Assembly: GCF_023715535.1 (NCBI RefSeq) | Contig: NZ_JAMBOI010000010.1 | Coordinates: forward strand, 1-64,000 | Origin: Sporosarcina luteola | Lineage (GTDB): Bacteria; Bacillota; Bacilli; Bacillales_A; Planococcaceae | Direction: 5' to 3' | Length of the DNA stretch: 64,000 bases | Part shown: piece by piece, positions 1 through 11,048 of the stretch | Layout: every line of letters begins with the position of its first letter | Numbering within the stretch: the first letter of the stretch is position 1 | The notes under the pieces: generated by a model | The model's input: the letters and a program-made list of their open reading frames with translations, nothing else | The model's database searches: none | What the model was told of the DNA's origin: nothing | Position numbers and translations under genes: made by a program

Positions 1-146
1 CAAGCCATGCCCGCGGAAAGCGAGCGCCGGAACGGAAAGCAACAGTATATTGACAGGACCCTACACCTTCATTCAAGCAGTGAAAAAATCTAGTAAAACA
101 CTTGACTACAGGTAAGAAAGCGTCCGCCAGGAGTGGAGATCAACTT
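1..146 (+). repeat. REP-like dispersed repeat, cut by window start
   Basis: The first 45 bases match 61585-61629 almost exactly (shared core CCCGCGGAAAGCGAGCGCCG). Further matching follows near the 3' end, where both copies read AGTAAAA, then GACTACAGG, then AAGAAAGCG. An inverted copy lies at 14504-14745. No protein is supported. The copy is incomplete because the window begins inside it. Confidence 0.75.
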
Positions 147-158
147 ATCAAACTTTAC

Positions 159-187
159 AAGAGACATGTTGAATCATGTCTCTTTTT
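159..187 (+). terminator. Rho-independent terminator of upstream gene
   Basis: The stem AGAGACATG / CATGTCTCT with a 6-nt loop is followed by a T run. It probably ends a gene lying left of the window. It separates that gene from the promoter of the regulator at 301. Confidence 0.8.
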
Positions 188-217
188 GTCTTTTCATCAT
201 TAATTCCCAGATATCTC

Positions 218-270
218 TTTACGATGAGATCACTTTTCTGTATGCTAGTAAAAGAAGTGGTCAGACCACT
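218..270 (+). promoter_or_regulatory. Promoter and FadR/GntR-type operator palindrome
   Basis: A perfect 7-1-7 palindrome, AGTGGTCAGACCACT, lies at 256-270. Its core TGGT-N3-ACCA is typical of operators of the FadR/PdhR branch of GntR regulators. A possible promoter lies just upstream (TTTACG at 218-223, 17-nt gap, TATGCT at 241-246), which puts the palindrome at or just after the start of transcription. The next gene encodes a FadR-type regulator, so autoregulation, and control of accDA through the same transcript, is the natural inference. Confidence 0.7.
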
Positions 271-300
271 CGGATTACTAATTCCAAGAGGGGCGGCCGT

Positions 301-951
301 ATGCAAAATACAAAACCATCATCTAAAATGTTCCTGGACATCGTTGACGAACTCAGGCTGATGATCAAGGCAGAAGGCATCAAGTCGGGTGACAAAATAC
401 CATCTGAACGTGTCTTGGCAGAACGCCTGCAAGTCGGAAGGTCGACAGTCCGCGAAGCACTAAGAAGCCTTGAGCTGCTTGGGCTAATCGAAACTCGCCG
501 CGGTGAAGGGACATTCCTTGCAGATTTCAAAAAGCACCAGCTTGTGGAAGTGCTTTCGACGTTTGTCATGCAACAGCCAAAAGCGGCAACGGATGTAACG
601 GATACACGAATTATCCATGAAAAAGCGGCAATTCAAACAATCTGCGAGGATGTACACAAACGTAATTTGCCTGTTTGGGAAGGGCTGATCATGAAGCTCG
701 ACGAAGACGGCGAAGTTTTCCGGGAGGATATAATTCGGGAAATGATTGTCGCGACTGACAACCGATTATCATTGAAAATTTGGTTTATACTGAAACGATA
801 TAGCAAAGTTCCATACGAGCAAATGACGGTAGGCATTGAAAACGACATTGTGAGATCGTTGCTCAAGCATTTGATTGAAGGAGACGTACTAAACGCACTA
901 ACTGACTATAACAAGTGGATTGAACATATCGAGGGGGAAAACGAAGAATGA
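301..951 (+). CDS. FadR-type GntR transcriptional regulator
   Basis: This 216-aa DNA-binding regulator starts at ATG 301, behind an AAGAGGGG ribosome site. The frame stays open back to 133, but that extension lacks family-like sequence and would cross the operator. Residues about 10-75 form the GntR winged helix-turn-helix ([16 protein letters not shown], then [11 protein letters not shown] and [12 protein letters not shown]). The C-terminal half is the helical effector domain of the FadR branch, shorter than usual. It overlaps accD by 4 nt (ATGA), so it is co-transcribed with the carboxyltransferase genes. Regulation of malonyl-CoA supply in response to an acyl or organic-acid ligand is inferred from this context; the ligand is unknown. 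Confidence 0.85.
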   Translation: MQNTKPSSKMFLDIVDELRLMIKAEGIKSGDKIPSERVLAERLQVGRSTVREALRSLELLGLIETRRGEGTFLADFKKHQLVEVLSTFVMQQPKAATDVTDTRIIHEKAAIQTICEDVHKRNLPVWEGLIMKLDEDGEVFREDIIREMIVATDNRLSLKIWFILKRYSKVPYEQMTVGIENDIVRSLLKHLIEGDVLNALTDYNKWIEHIEGENEE

Positions 952-1802
952 TCCGTGAATTATTTACAAAAAAGAAGCAGGCGATAACGATACCTTCGGC
1001 TGATGCGAAAAACGATGTGCCGGAAGGGATCATGACGAAATGTCCGGATTGCAAGCAGATCATCCTGACGAAAGATCTAATAAAAACAGCAAAAGTTTGT
1101 CCGAAATGCGATCATCATTTTAAGATGACGGCATGGGAGCGTGTCGAATGCCTTTTTGATGAAAACACTTTTGAATCGATGGACGACCATTTAAAGTCGG
1201 AAAATCCATTGAAATTCCCGTCCTATACCGAGAAGATTGCATCGGATTCGGAAAAGACCGGATTAAACGAGGCGGTTCTTACTGGAATTGGGAAAATTGG
1301 AGGAAATGAAGTTGCAGTTGCGATAATGGACTCTCATTTCCGAATGGGCTCAATGGGATCGGTTGTCGGCGAAAAGATCACACGGGCAATTGAAGCCGCT
1401 ACTGATAAAAGTATTCCCGTCATCATCTTCTCTGCGAGCGGTGGAGCACGTATGCAGGAAGGTGTATTGTCCTTAATGCAGATGGCGAAAACGAGTGTTG
1501 CTCTGCAACGCCATGCTGACAAAGGATTGCTGTACATCTCGGTCATGACTTATCCGACAACTGGAGGAGTATCCGCAAGCTTCGCGTCTGTTGGCGATAT
1601 TAACTTAGCTGAACCTAAGGCCCTAATCGGATTTGCGGGGAGACGGGTGATCGAGCAGACTGTAAGGGAAAAGCTGCCGGACAATTTCCAGACAGCCGAA
1701 TTCCTTTTGGATCATGGACAACTCGATGCAGTCATCGATCGTCGTGAATTGACGGAGACCCTTTCTAAACTGGTCGGACTGCACGTAAGGGAGGTAAAAT
1801 AA
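948..1802 (+). CDS. accD: Acetyl-CoA carboxylase carboxyltransferase, beta subunit
   Basis: This 284-aa subunit joins AccA to move the carboxyl group from carboxybiotin to acetyl-CoA. The product is malonyl-CoA, the first committed step of fatty-acid synthesis, made in the cytoplasm. An N-terminal zinc ribbon is visible (Cys32, Cys35, Cys51, Cys54), followed by the crotonase-like carboxyltransferase fold with the [10 protein letters not shown] segment. Its ATG overlaps the stop of the upstream regulator, and accA follows after 2 nt, which implies translational coupling. Length is normal for the family. Confidence 0.97.
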   Translation: MIRELFTKKKQAITIPSADAKNDVPEGIMTKCPDCKQIILTKDLIKTAKVCPKCDHHFKMTAWERVECLFDENTFESMDDHLKSENPLKFPSYTEKIASDSEKTGLNEAVLTGIGKIGGNEVAVAIMDSHFRMGSMGSVVGEKITRAIEAATDKSIPVIIFSASGGARMQEGVLSLMQMAKTSVALQRHADKGLLYISVMTYPTTGGVSASFASVGDINLAEPKALIGFAGRRVIEQTVREKLPDNFQTAEFLLDHGQLDAVIDRRELTETLSKLVGLHVREVK

Positions 1803-1804
1803 AC

Positions 1805-2758
1805 ATGAGCAAGACATTGGCATTTGAGGAACCGATTGTGAAACTTCGGGAGAAGATCGATGAACTTGAAGAATTCACTTCAACCAATGAAGTTGATCTT
1901 TCCGATGAAATCGGGAAATTGAAAACGAGATTAAGCAATTTAGAGACTGAAATCTATAGCAATATGGAGCCTTGGGACCGCGTTCAAGTGGCAAGGCACC
2001 CGGAACGACCGACGACTAAGGATTATATCGCTGAACTGTTCGAGGATTTCATGGAACTGCACGGAGATCGCTCGTTTGGGGACGACGCGGCAATCATAGG
2101 CGGAATCGGATTTTTCGAATCGATGCCAGTTACAGTGATTGGTCATCAGCGAGGGAAAGACACAAAAGAAAATGTGAAACGCAATTTTGGGATGCCCCAT
2201 CCGGAAGGGTATCGAAAAGCATTGCGGTTAATGAAACAGGCTGAAAAGTTCGGCCGTCCGATCATCTGCTTTATCGATACGAAAGGTGCTTATCCCGGAA
2301 AAGCGGCTGAAGAACGCGGACAAAGTGAAGCGATTGCCCGCAATCTCATTGAAATGGCAGGATTGAAAGTGCCGGTAGTTTCGATCGTCATTGGAGAAGG
2401 CGGCAGTGGAGGCGCGCTCGCGTTAGGTGTCGCTAATCATATCCATATGTTGGAGCATTCGACGTATTCCGTCATCTCCCCTGAAGGTGCAGCGTCCATT
2501 CTTTGGAAGGATGCAAGCCTATCCAAACAGGCCGCAGAGGCGATGAAAATCACTGCTCCACATTTAAAGGAAATGGGAATCATTGATGAGATTATTCCAG
2601 AAGTGCTTGGTGGCGCACATCGTGATCCGAAAGCGCAGGCTGTAGAAATGAGAAAAGTATTGAAGTCTTCATTAGACTCGCTCTGTGAAATGGATGTCAA
2701 TGCAATTATAGATGACCGTTATAATAAGTTTCGTAATATCGGTGTGTTTTCAGAATGA
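1805..2758 (+). CDS. accA: Acetyl-CoA carboxylase carboxyltransferase, alpha subunit
   Basis: This 317-aa partner of AccD forms the alpha2beta2 carboxyltransferase. The N-terminal 60 residues are helical. The carboxyltransferase core contains [22 protein letters not shown] and [15 protein letters not shown], all characteristic of AccA. It is the last gene of the regulator-accD-accA operon, and a hairpin terminator follows directly. Confidence 0.97.
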   Translation: MSKTLAFEEPIVKLREKIDELEEFTSTNEVDLSDEIGKLKTRLSNLETEIYSNMEPWDRVQVARHPERPTTKDYIAELFEDFMELHGDRSFGDDAAIIGGIGFFESMPVTVIGHQRGKDTKENVKRNFGMPHPEGYRKALRLMKQAEKFGRPIICFIDTKGAYPGKAAEERGQSEAIARNLIEMAGLKVPVVSIVIGEGGSGGALALGVANHIHMLEHSTYSVISPEGAASILWKDASLSKQAAEAMKITAPHLKEMGIIDEIIPEVLGGAHRDPKAQAVEMRKVLKSSLDSLCEMDVNAIIDDRYNKFRNIGVFSE

Positions 2759-2761
2759 TAA

Positions 2762-2785
2762 GGTGCGGGTTTCCCCCGCATCTTT
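2762..2785 (+). terminator. Terminator after accA
   Basis: A GC-rich stem GGTGCGGG / CCCGCATC (one G-T pair) is followed by TTTT. It ends the accDA operon and separates it from pfkA. Confidence 0.75.
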
Positions 2786-2820
2786 TCGTGTTATAAGAAA
2801 TCATTTACAATACATAGTGA

Positions 2821-3807
<987 letters not shown>

Positions 3808-3853
3808 CCAAACTACTCTATATGACGAGTACAATACGAAGGGGCGTTTTGTG

Positions 3854-5614
3854 ATGAGAAAGACAAAAATTGTGTGCACAATCGGACCAGCCAGCGAATC
3901 ACCGGAGTTACTTGAACAGTTGATCGAGGCAGGTATGAACGTAGCACGGCTTAACTTTTCACATGGTTCGCATGAAGAGCATAAAGCCCGGATTCAAGCC
4001 ATTAGGGAAGCATCGAAAAAGACAGGCAAAGTAGTCGGAATTCTACTTGATACGAAAGGTCCTGAGATTCGGACTCACTCGATGAAAAATGGACAAGTCG
4101 AATTGATCACCGGCCAGCACGTCGATATTTCGATGTCTGAAGTGGAAGGGAACGACAATGTTTTTTCAGTTACATATGAGAAGCTTATCGAAGACGTGGA
4201 TAAAGGATCTGTCATTCTATTGGATGATGGGTTGATTCAATTGGAGGTCGTCGGAAAGGATCTAGAAAAAGGTTTGATCCATACGATTGTTGTCAACTCA
4301 GGGACGTTAAAAAATAAAAAAGGCGTGAACGTTCCAGGCGTTTCGGTACAGCTTCCTGGAATTACCGAGAAGGACAAAGAAGATATTTTGTTCGGCATCC
4401 AGGAAAATGTCGATTTCATCGCAGCCTCTTTTGTGCGAAGAGCGTCGGATGTTATGGAGATACGGGAATTACTTGAGAAAAATGATGGAGGACATATCCA
4501 TATTATTCCCAAGATTGAGAACGGAGAAGGCGTCGACAATTTGGATGAAATCTTGACGGTATCCGATGGATTGATGGTTGCACGTGGCGATTTAGGTGTG
4601 GAAATCCCTGCAGAGGAAGTTCCGATTGTCCAAAAAAACATGATCGAAAAGTGCAATCAGGTTGGCAAGCCTGTCATCACTGCGACACAGATGCTCGATT
4701 CCATGCAAAGGAATCCACGTCCTACACGAGCTGAGGCTAGTGACGTTGCGAACGCAATCTTGGACGGTTCGGATGCAATCATGCTATCCGGGGAAACGGC
4801 AGCGGGACTCTATCCGGTTGAATCCGTCCGTACAATGGACAGGATTGCGAAAACAGCTGAGAACGCAGTCGATTACCGTTCAGTCGTTTCTACACGCCGC
4901 CGAGAAAAACACGGCAATATGACGGAAGCAATCGGACAGGCTGCTGCGTATACAGCCATCAATTTAAAGGTGAAAGCAGTGCTAGCTCCTACGGAAAGCG
5001 GTCACACCGCCAAAATGATCGCCAAATATCGCCCGGGGTGCCCAATTATTGCGATTACCGCTTCAGATGAATGCTCAAGGAAATTGTCGCTTGTATGGGG
5101 AATCTATCCGGTCATCGGCAAAAGAGTGAATTCCATTGATGAGATTTTGCAGGAATCGGTCGAGGAAAGTGTGAAGCACCAATATGTAACTCATGGTGAT
5201 GTTGTCATTATTACGGCAGGCGTACCGGTCGGCGAAGCAGGAACGACGAATTTGATGAAAATCCATGTTATCGGGGATCTGCTGGCGAAAGGGCAGGGAA
5301 TAGGAAAATCAGTCGCTTTCGGACAAGCGGTTGTCGCTCATAACGCCCAGGAAGCATTGGCGCATAACATGAAAGGGAAGATCCTTGTCACCTATTCTTC
5401 CGACCGCGATATGATGCCTGCAATTGAAGAGTGCGCAGGTCTAATAACAGAAGAGGGCGGTTTGACAAGTCATGCGGCTGTCGTCGGTCTTAGTTTAGGC
5501 ATCCCTGTCATTGTCGGAGTCGAGAAGGCGACTGAGATTATTGTCACTGGAAAAGACATTACGATGGATGCGGAATCCGGAGTCATTTATAATGGACATG
5601 CAAGAGTATTATAA
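3854..5614 (+). CDS. pyk: Pyruvate kinase with C-terminal PEP-utilizer-like domain
   Basis: This 586-aa enzyme makes pyruvate and ATP from phosphoenolpyruvate. The (beta/alpha)8 catalytic core starts at [16 protein letters not shown] and includes [12 protein letters not shown] and the TATQMLDSM segment. About 110 extra C-terminal residues ([20 protein letters not shown] ... [20 protein letters not shown]) match the phosphohistidine swivel domain of PEP-utilising enzymes, as in Bacillus/Geobacillus pyruvate kinases. The start at ATG 3854 sits behind GAAGGGGCG; upstream in-frame residues overlap pfkA and are not family sequence. Confidence 0.96.
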   Translation: MRKTKIVCTIGPASESPELLEQLIEAGMNVARLNFSHGSHEEHKARIQAIREASKKTGKVVGILLDTKGPEIRTHSMKNGQVELITGQHVDISMSEVEGNDNVFSVTYEKLIEDVDKGSVILLDDGLIQLEVVGKDLEKGLIHTIVVNSGTLKNKKGVNVPGVSVQLPGITEKDKEDILFGIQENVDFIAASFVRRASDVMEIRELLEKNDGGHIHIIPKIENGEGVDNLDEILTVSDGLMVARGDLGVEIPAEEVPIVQKNMIEKCNQVGKPVITATQMLDSMQRNPRPTRAEASDVANAILDGSDAIMLSGETAAGLYPVESVRTMDRIAKTAENAVDYRSVVSTRRREKHGNMTEAIGQAAAYTAINLKVKAVLAPTESGHTAKMIAKYRPGCPIIAITASDECSRKLSLVWGIYPVIGKRVNSIDEILQESVEESVKHQYVTHGDVVIITAGVPVGEAGTTNLMKIHVIGDLLAKGQGIGKSVAFGQAVVAHNAQEALAHNMKGKILVTYSSDRDMMPAIEECAGLITEEGGLTSHAAVVGLSLGIPVIVGVEKATEIIVTGKDITMDAESGVIYNGHARVL

Positions 5615-5627
5615 AAAAATGTATTTA

Positions 5628-5663
5628 GGCTGTCTTCCAATTTGGTTCGGAAGCGGCCTTTTT
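5628..5663 (+). terminator. Terminator after pyk
   Basis: An 11-bp stem with one bulge (GGCTGTCTTCC against GGAAGCGGCC) is followed by TTTTT. It lies between pyk and fxsA. Confidence 0.65.
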
Positions 5664-5683
5664 AGGATTGGAGTTGTTGTGGA

Positions 5684-6067
5684 ATGAAATGGCTGCTGCC
5701 GTTATTTATCCTCGTACCAGCTGCGGAAATAATGATATTGCTCTATTCGGGAAACACAATCGGAATCATGCCGACACTTCTGCTTATCCTTGTCAGTGGG
5801 ATCGGAGGGGCTTACCTTGCAAAGAGGCAAGGTTTTAAGGCACTGGCTGATTTGAAGAACAGGATGGGAACGATGGAGGCCCCTGGAAATGCCGTGATTG
5901 ATGGCGTCTGTATTTTCTTTGGCGCTATTTTATTGATCATGCCCGGGTTCATTACGGATATTGCGGGACTTTTGCTGTTGTTCAAAGGACCTCGGAAAAT
6001 AATCCGGCCATTTATCATCGGTTGGATTTACAAAAAAATGAAACAGGGCAGGATAGTCATTCGGTGA
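5684..6067 (+). CDS. fxsA: FxsA family membrane protein
   Basis: This 127-aa inner-membrane protein of the FxsA (suppressor of F exclusion) family is also found after pyk in Bacillus. Three hydrophobic segments are visible near residues 1-20, 27-45 and 72-100. The last contains GVCIFFGAILLIMPGFITDI, the family hallmark. The C-terminal tail is basic and cytoplasmic. Its stop overlaps the 3' end of the opposite-strand transporter gene by 11 nt. The cellular role in Gram-positives is unknown. Confidence 0.9.
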   Translation: MKWLLPLFILVPAAEIMILLYSGNTIGIMPTLLLILVSGIGGAYLAKRQGFKALADLKNRMGTMEAPGNAVIDGVCIFFGAILLIMPGFITDIAGLLLLFKGPRKIIRPFIIGWIYKKMKQGRIVIR

Positions 6068-7031
6068 AAGACGAATGCTTTTTCAGTTTAAGGGCTGCGA
6101 ACAGAAGAAATGGAGTTAACAGAATGCCTGGTAACCCGAATAAGTACAATGAACATACGGTGATGAAAAAAGCATGGATCGCCTTTACGCGAAATGCGGA
6201 AGCCCACATATAGGATTCAGCTAATTGCCTCGTTACAACGACGAAAATATATAGCAAGGCGAGCGATACACCGATGAACAGTTGGTTTGAGTAGAGAAAG
6301 AATGCCGACATCGGAATCAGAAATAGACCTATGCCTAATAATGGCAAGCTATCGGCGATGGATACAAGGAATGCTGTGCCTATCGGCGATTCAAAGCCGA
6401 GAAGTGAGAACCCGATGATTAGGATGATGAACGTCAATAAAAACAATCGGGCTTCAACAAATGCGAAAGTACCGAACAATTCGCCGGACTTGGTGAAAAT
6501 ACGTTTGGCTGATGCACGCATGCCGACGGGGAAATAGACTAGAAACCAAAACTTGTTTTTACCTGATTCGCGCAATGCAAAAAAATAAGCGACGAGAAAG
6601 ATGAACATGCTGAAAATTCGTTGGAAAAAAGTGGCGGTAAATGTAATTGCGTATTCGAGCAACGCATGTCCATAGTCAATAATCTTCTCCTCAAGGAATG
6701 AAAGGATTTTCCCTGTCAAATTTGTTTTACCAGTAAATGTTGACAAGTGTTTTTCCATAAGAGGCACGGTATCCATAAGTCCATGCAATGCGATGAAACT
6801 AAACGAGCTGAAAATGAATAAAATTGAAAGCATGACGAAAAAAGTTGCGATCGTTAAAGGAAGTTTTGTCATTGCCCGGACTGCTAGTAAAATAGGAGAA
6901 GTAAAATAGGCGATGATGATAGCGATTCCGACGGGTGGAACTGCAAAGATGAAGATTCCTGCAAGTATGGCAGGAATCCATTTCATGGCCAATGGTTGGA
7001 GAGTTTGCTGTTTTATATGACTTTTTAGCAA
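6057..7031 (-). CDS. AI-2E family transporter (YtvI-like)
   Basis: This 324-aa polytopic membrane protein of the AI-2E/PerM family has about seven or eight hydrophobic stretches. The conserved C-terminal ending GLPGILLTPFLLFAALKL is present. The start is TTG 7031, behind an AAAGGATG ribosome site. It occupies the position of B. subtilis ytvI, between fxsA and citZ, but is shorter than the 350-370 residues common in the family. It is the only leftward gene in the first 14 kb. The substrate is not known; the family name does not prove autoinducer export. Confidence 0.85.
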   Translation of the reverse strand: MLKSHIKQQTLQPLAMKWIPAILAGIFIFAVPPVGIAIIIAYFTSPILLAVRAMTKLPLTIATFFVMLSILFIFSSFSFIALHGLMDTVPLMEKHLSTFTGKTNLTGKILSFLEEKIIDYGHALLEYAITFTATFFQRIFSMFIFLVAYFFALRESGKNKFWFLVYFPVGMRASAKRIFTKSGELFGTFAFVEARLFLLTFIILIIGFSLLGFESPIGTAFLVSIADSLPLLGIGLFLIPMSAFFLYSNQLFIGVSLALLYIFVVVTRQLAESYMWASAFRVKAIHAFFITVCSLYLFGLPGILLTPFLLFAALKLKKHSSFTE

Positions 7032-7078
7032 GTTTTCATCCTTTTTCTATTAATTTATGAAGAAAACAAGCGTTTCCA

Positions 7079-7125
7079 TTCACAAAACTGTACTATTTGA
7101 CTATAATGGGATTGTAAGCGTTTCA
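7079..7125 (+). promoter_or_regulatory. citZ promoter with cre-like catabolite site
   Basis: A candidate -35 TTCACA (7079-7084) lies 18 nt before a perfect -10 TATAAT (7103-7108). TGTAAGCGTTTCA at 7113-7125 overlaps the expected start of transcription. It resembles a CcpA cre site (TGWAANCGNTNWCA) one base short. Carbon catabolite repression of citZ is known in Bacillus; here it is inferred from position and sequence only. Confidence 0.55.
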
Positions 7126-7210
7126 GACAGTACTAAATAAAAAGTAGATTTGCCGTAATTTGAAAGTTTTAGTAGATGAAACGGCAATATTGACTGAAGG
7201 AGCGATTTAA

Positions 7211-8326
7211 ATGACAGCATCAAAAGGTTTGGAAGGAATCGTAGCGACACAATCCGCCATCAGTTCTATAATTGATGACACTCTTACATACGTCGGTTAC
7301 GATATCGATGATCTGGCAGTAAATGCAAGCTTTGAGGAAGTTGTTTATCTTTTATGGCACCAACGTCTGCCAAAAGCGGACGAGCTAGCAGAATTAAAGC
7401 AGCAACTTGCGGATAATATGTCGGTTCCACAGCCTGTACTCGATCATTTTAAGACATATCCGATTGGCGAAGTACACCCGATGGCGGCATTGCGCACAGC
7501 AATTTCCCTACTCGGATTATACGATGAAAACGCTGAAGATATGTCTGATGAAGCCAATTATGTAAAAGCAATCAAGCTTCAAGCGAAAGTGGCAACCATT
7601 GTTACTGCTTTCTCTCGCATCCGTAAAGGTCAAGAGCCCGTTGCTCCTAAACTGGAACTTGGCTATGCAGCAAACTTCTTATATATGTTGACAGGTGAAG
7701 AGCCTGAAGACATCGCTGTCGAAGCATTCAATAAAGCATTAGTGCTTCACGCTGACCATGAATTGAACGCATCCACTTTCACTGCGCGTGTTTGTGTAGC
7801 AACACTTTCCGATATGTATTCCGGCATAACGGCTGCAATCGGAGCACTTAAAGGCCCTCTTCACGGTGGTGCGAATGAGCAGGTAATGAAGATGCTCATG
7901 GAAATCGGTGAAGAAGAAAAAGTCGAATCTTACATTAGAGAAAAACTTGACAATAAAGAGAAAATCATGGGCTTCGGCCACCGTGTATACCGTAAAGGCG
8001 ACCCGCGTGCGAAGCATCTCCGTGAGATGTCAAAAAAATTGACAGAACTCCGCGGAGAAGAGAAATGGTATAATATGTCCCTTGAAATCGAATCAATCGT
8101 GACAGGCGAGAAAAATTTACCACCGAACGTGGATTTCTATTCGGCTTCGGTATATCATTCGCTTGGCATTGATCATGATCTATTTACACCTATCTTTGCA
8201 GTGTCCCGATTCTCAGGTTGGACGGCCCACATCTTGGAGCAATACTCCAATAATAGACTGATCCGTCCACGTGCGGAGTATATCGGACCAGACATGCAGA
8301 AATACGTGCCAATCAACGAAAGATAA
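7211..8326 (+). CDS. citZ: Citrate synthase
   Basis: This 371-aa enzyme condenses acetyl-CoA with oxaloacetate to citrate, the entry step of the TCA cycle. Catalytic landmarks include the GPLHGGANEQ loop, GFGHRVYRKGDPRA, and the late FSGWTAHILEQY with arginines that bind substrate. ATG 7211 lies 6 nt after GAAGGAGCG. It is followed 95 nt later by icd, as in the Bacillus cit operon, and is the main vegetative type by gene order. Confidence 0.96.
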   Translation: MTASKGLEGIVATQSAISSIIDDTLTYVGYDIDDLAVNASFEEVVYLLWHQRLPKADELAELKQQLADNMSVPQPVLDHFKTYPIGEVHPMAALRTAISLLGLYDENAEDMSDEANYVKAIKLQAKVATIVTAFSRIRKGQEPVAPKLELGYAANFLYMLTGEEPEDIAVEAFNKALVLHADHELNASTFTARVCVATLSDMYSGITAAIGALKGPLHGGANEQVMKMLMEIGEEEKVESYIREKLDNKEKIMGFGHRVYRKGDPRAKHLREMSKKLTELRGEEKWYNMSLEIESIVTGEKNLPPNVDFYSASVYHSLGIDHDLFTPIFAVSRFSGWTAHILEQYSNNRLIRPRAEYIGPDMQKYVPINER

Positions 8327-8421
8327 CTTGTATCCCGATCTTATCGACCGGAATCACAAGTGATACATCGGGGAGATAGGACAACTATCGGCCCCCTCAT
8401 CTTGAAATGGAGGAAAGTAAA

Positions 8422-9681
8422 ATGGCTAAAATTACAGTAACTGACGGAGTTCTTAACGTTCCAGATCACGCAACAATCCCATTCATCATTGGAGACGGTA
8501 CTGGCCCTGATATTTGGCATGCGGCTTCTCGCGTTATGGAGGCGGCGGTCGATAAAGCATATGACGGCCAAAAGAAAATCGAATGGAAAGAAGTTCTTGC
8601 AGGAGAAAAGGCATTCAACGAAACTGGAGAATGGCTACCACAAGAAACGCTTGACACAATCGATGAGTACCTTATCGCTATCAAAGGTCCTTTGACAACT
8701 CCGATCGGCGGCGGTTTCCGTTCTCTGAACGTAGCGCTTCGTCAAGAGTTGGACCTCTACACATGCTTGCGTCCTGTTCGTTATTTCGAAGGGGTTCCAT
8801 CACCTGTTAAACGCCCGGAAGACTGCGATATGGTCATCTTCCGTGAAAATACTGAAGATATCTACGCTGGTATTGAATACCAAGAAGGTACAGATGAAGT
8901 TAAGAAATTGATTTCATTCCTACAAGACGAAATGGGTGTAAAAAACATCCGTTTCCCTGAAACTTCCGGTATCGGTATTAAGCCTGTATCCGAAGAAGGT
9001 ACAAAGCGCCTTGTTCGTGGTGCAATCAATTATGCGCTTAAAGAAGGCCGTAAGTCCGTGACTCTTGTTCATAAAGGGAACATCATGAAATTCACTGAAG
9101 GTGCTTTCAAAAACTGGGGTTACGAAGTTGCGGAGCAAGAGTTCGGTGATAAAGTGTTCACATGGAACGAATATGACAAGATCAAGGAAGCGGAAGGGAC
9201 AGACGCTGCGAACAAAGCGCAAGCAGACGCAGAAGCTGCTGGCAAAATCATCGTTAAAGATGCAATCGCCGATATCTTCCTACAACAAATCTTGACGCGT
9301 CCGAAGGAGTTCGATGTTGTAGCGACAATGAACTTGAACGGCGACTATATTTCTGACGCACTTGCAGCCCAAGTCGGTGGAATTGGTATCGCTCCAGGTG
9401 CTAACATCAACTATCTAACTGGACATGCAATCTTCGAAGCAACACATGGTACAGCTCCGAAATATGCTGGTCTCGACAAAGTGAACCCTTCTTCCGTTCT
9501 TCTTTCAGGCGTAATGATGCTTGAGCATATGGGATGGAACGAAGCTGCAAACATGATTACTGCTTCTATAGAGAAAACGATCGCTTCTAAAGTTGTCACA
9601 TATGACTTCGCTCGTTTGATGGATGGAGCAACAGAAGTGAAAGCGTCCGAGTTTGCTGATGAATTGATCAAAAACCTATAA
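8422..9681 (+). CDS. icd: NADP-dependent isocitrate dehydrogenase
   Basis: This 419-aa enzyme oxidatively decarboxylates isocitrate to 2-oxoglutarate with NADP. The substrate-binding segment [15 protein letters not shown] contains the serine that is phosphorylated in enterics. The metal/isocitrate segment [17 protein letters not shown] and the coenzyme segment [12 protein letters not shown] are clear. The start is ATG 8422, 7 nt after GGAGGAAAG; an in-frame ATG at 8407 precedes that ribosome site and is less likely. A strong terminator follows, so mdh is not in this transcript, unlike B. subtilis. Confidence 0.96.
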   Translation: MAKITVTDGVLNVPDHATIPFIIGDGTGPDIWHAASRVMEAAVDKAYDGQKKIEWKEVLAGEKAFNETGEWLPQETLDTIDEYLIAIKGPLTTPIGGGFRSLNVALRQELDLYTCLRPVRYFEGVPSPVKRPEDCDMVIFRENTEDIYAGIEYQEGTDEVKKLISFLQDEMGVKNIRFPETSGIGIKPVSEEGTKRLVRGAINYALKEGRKSVTLVHKGNIMKFTEGAFKNWGYEVAEQEFGDKVFTWNEYDKIKEAEGTDAANKAQADAEAAGKIIVKDAIADIFLQQILTRPKEFDVVATMNLNGDYISDALAAQVGGIGIAPGANINYLTGHAIFEATHGTAPKYAGLDKVNPSSVLLSGVMMLEHMGWNEAANMITASIEKTIASKVVTYDFARLMDGATEVKASEFADELIKNL

Positions 9682-9690
9682 TATTTATGG

Positions 9691-9722
9691 AACCGGGAAG
9701 CCTTGATGCTTCCCGGTTTTTT
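9691..9722 (+). terminator. Terminator after icd
   Basis: A perfect 11-bp stem, AACCGGGAAGC / GCTTCCCGGTT, with a 6-nt loop and a T run. Confidence 0.9.
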
Positions 9723-9813
9723 AATGCCAACCAAGTTTCTTCTCTTTTGGAGTGAAAATTGATACACTTTCTATAACACTAATTCCGAGCGGGAAAATGA
9801 AGGGGGAATACAC

Positions 9814-10290
9814 TTGATTTTAGGAAAAAAAAGACGGATTGGCAGGGAAATTGATAAAATTGTTGAAGGTGAAAAGCTGAAGCTCACCGAAAAGATTGAG
9901 GATAAGGATTTACTACTTTATCTAGGTCTTACAAACGACTCCAATCCACTGTACATCCAGCATGATTATGCTTCCCGAACCGAATACGACAAGCCGATTG
10001 TGCCGACGATCATGTTAAACGGAATCATCACGTCCGCCATTTCGAAATATTTGCCTGGTCCGGGGTCTCATGTCGCGGAACAGCATTTGGCCTTCCCTAA
10101 TCATGTACATCATTATGAAACAATCGATTTTCTATTTGAAGTGATCCGCGTGGAAATAGAGAAAGGGTCCGTTGTGATTCAAGTTGAAGCTGCGAATGAA
10201 GATGGGAAAACCGTCATTTCAGGCACCGTAACGGTTATTCCGCCATCCATCCGTGAAAACCTGACTTCTGATGCAATGGAAAACTTCTGA
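9814..10290 (+). CDS. MaoC-like hot-dog dehydratase
   Basis: This 158-aa single hot-dog domain protein is related to (R)-specific enoyl-CoA hydratases. LGLTNDSNPLYIQHDYA followed by the proline-rich PIVPTIMLNG corresponds to the hydratase-2 motif region (Asp ... Asn-Pro ... His/Asp). The start is TTG 9814 behind GAAGGGGGA. It sits between icd and phoP, where B. subtilis has mdh. Substrate is unknown; a role in fatty-acid or acyl-CoA metabolism is inferred from fold only. Confidence 0.8.
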   Translation: MILGKKRRIGREIDKIVEGEKLKLTEKIEDKDLLLYLGLTNDSNPLYIQHDYASRTEYDKPIVPTIMLNGIITSAISKYLPGPGSHVAEQHLAFPNHVHHYETIDFLFEVIRVEIEKGSVVIQVEAANEDGKTVISGTVTVIPPSIRENLTSDAMENF

Positions 10291-10343
10291 ATTTGAACAA
10301 AGAGTATATAAACAGTGAGCATTTAAGGGGGATTAAGAAAGTC

Positions 10344-11048
10344 ATGCAGAAAATCTTGATTGTAGACGACGAGCAGCCGATTCGTACATTATTGGATTAT
10401 AATCTGAAACAATCTAATTTCGAAACAATCATGGCGGCTGATGGGGAAGAAGCGGTAGTGAAGGTAGAAAACGAAAATCCCGATTTAATTCTGCTCGACC
10501 TCATGCTGCCGAAAATGGATGGCATAGAAGTGTGCAAAATCCTTAGGCAACGGAATATTAACACGCCTATCATAATGTTGACAGCTAAAGGTGAAGAAGC
10601 CGATAAAGTCTTGGGATTGGAAATTGGAGCGGACGATTATATGACGAAACCGTTCAGTCCCCGTGAAGTGATCGCAAGAGTGAAGGCGGTCCTACGACGC
10701 AGTGGAGAGCGGACTGGCATTAATGAGGATGAAGGGCAGATCCTCCGTTCGGCATCCCTTACTGTTCATCCCGAGCAGTACGAAGCTTATCTGAATGAGG
10801 AAGCATTGGAATTCACTCCGAAGGAATTTGAACTGCTCGTCTATTTCATGCAAAATAAAAACCGTGTGCTCACTCGTGATCAATTATTGAGCGCAGTTTG
10901 GAATTACGACTTTGCCGGAGATACTCGGATTGTTGATGTGCATGTCAGTCATTTACGGGAAAAGATTGAGGATAATACGAGAAAACCAATTTTCATTAAG
11001 ACGGTTAGAGGGATCGGATATAAATTCGAGGAGCAGAAATTGAAATGA
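10344..11048 (+). CDS. phoP: Phosphate response regulator PhoP (OmpR family)
   Basis: This 234-aa two-component response regulator has a receiver domain at residues 1-120 (acidic pocket VDDEQ, phospho-acceptor in LDLMLPKMDG, TAKGEEAD, conserved Lys in YMTKPF). A C-terminal OmpR winged helix follows (FTPKEFELLVYFMQN, then DTRIVDVHVSHLREKIE). The start is ATG 10344, downstream of AAGGGG with rather long spacing; an in-frame TTG at 10293 gives a non-homologous extension. It overlaps phoR by 4 nt. Assignment to the phosphate-starvation system rests on gene order (citZ-icd-...-phoPR-...-polA). Confidence 0.9.
   Translation: MQKILIVDDEQPIRTLLDYNLKQSNFETIMAADGEEAVVKVENENPDLILLDLMLPKMDGIEVCKILRQRNINTPIIMLTAKGEEADKVLGLEIGADDYMTKPFSPREVIARVKAVLRRSGERTGINEDEGQILRSASLTVHPEQYEAYLNEEALEFTPKEFELLVYFMQNKNRVLTRDQLLSAVWNYDFAGDTRIVDVHVSHLREKIEDNTRKPIFIKTVRGIGYKFEEQKLK

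Noticed and set aside
133..300. Longer start for the FadR-type regulator
   Set aside because: The 56 extra residues would cover a terminator, promoter and operator, lack homology to GntR proteins and have no ribosome site.
8327..8421. Riboswitch or attenuator between citZ and icd
   Set aside because: A CCCGAT / ATCGGG pairing is possible, but there is no T run and no known motif; too weak to list.
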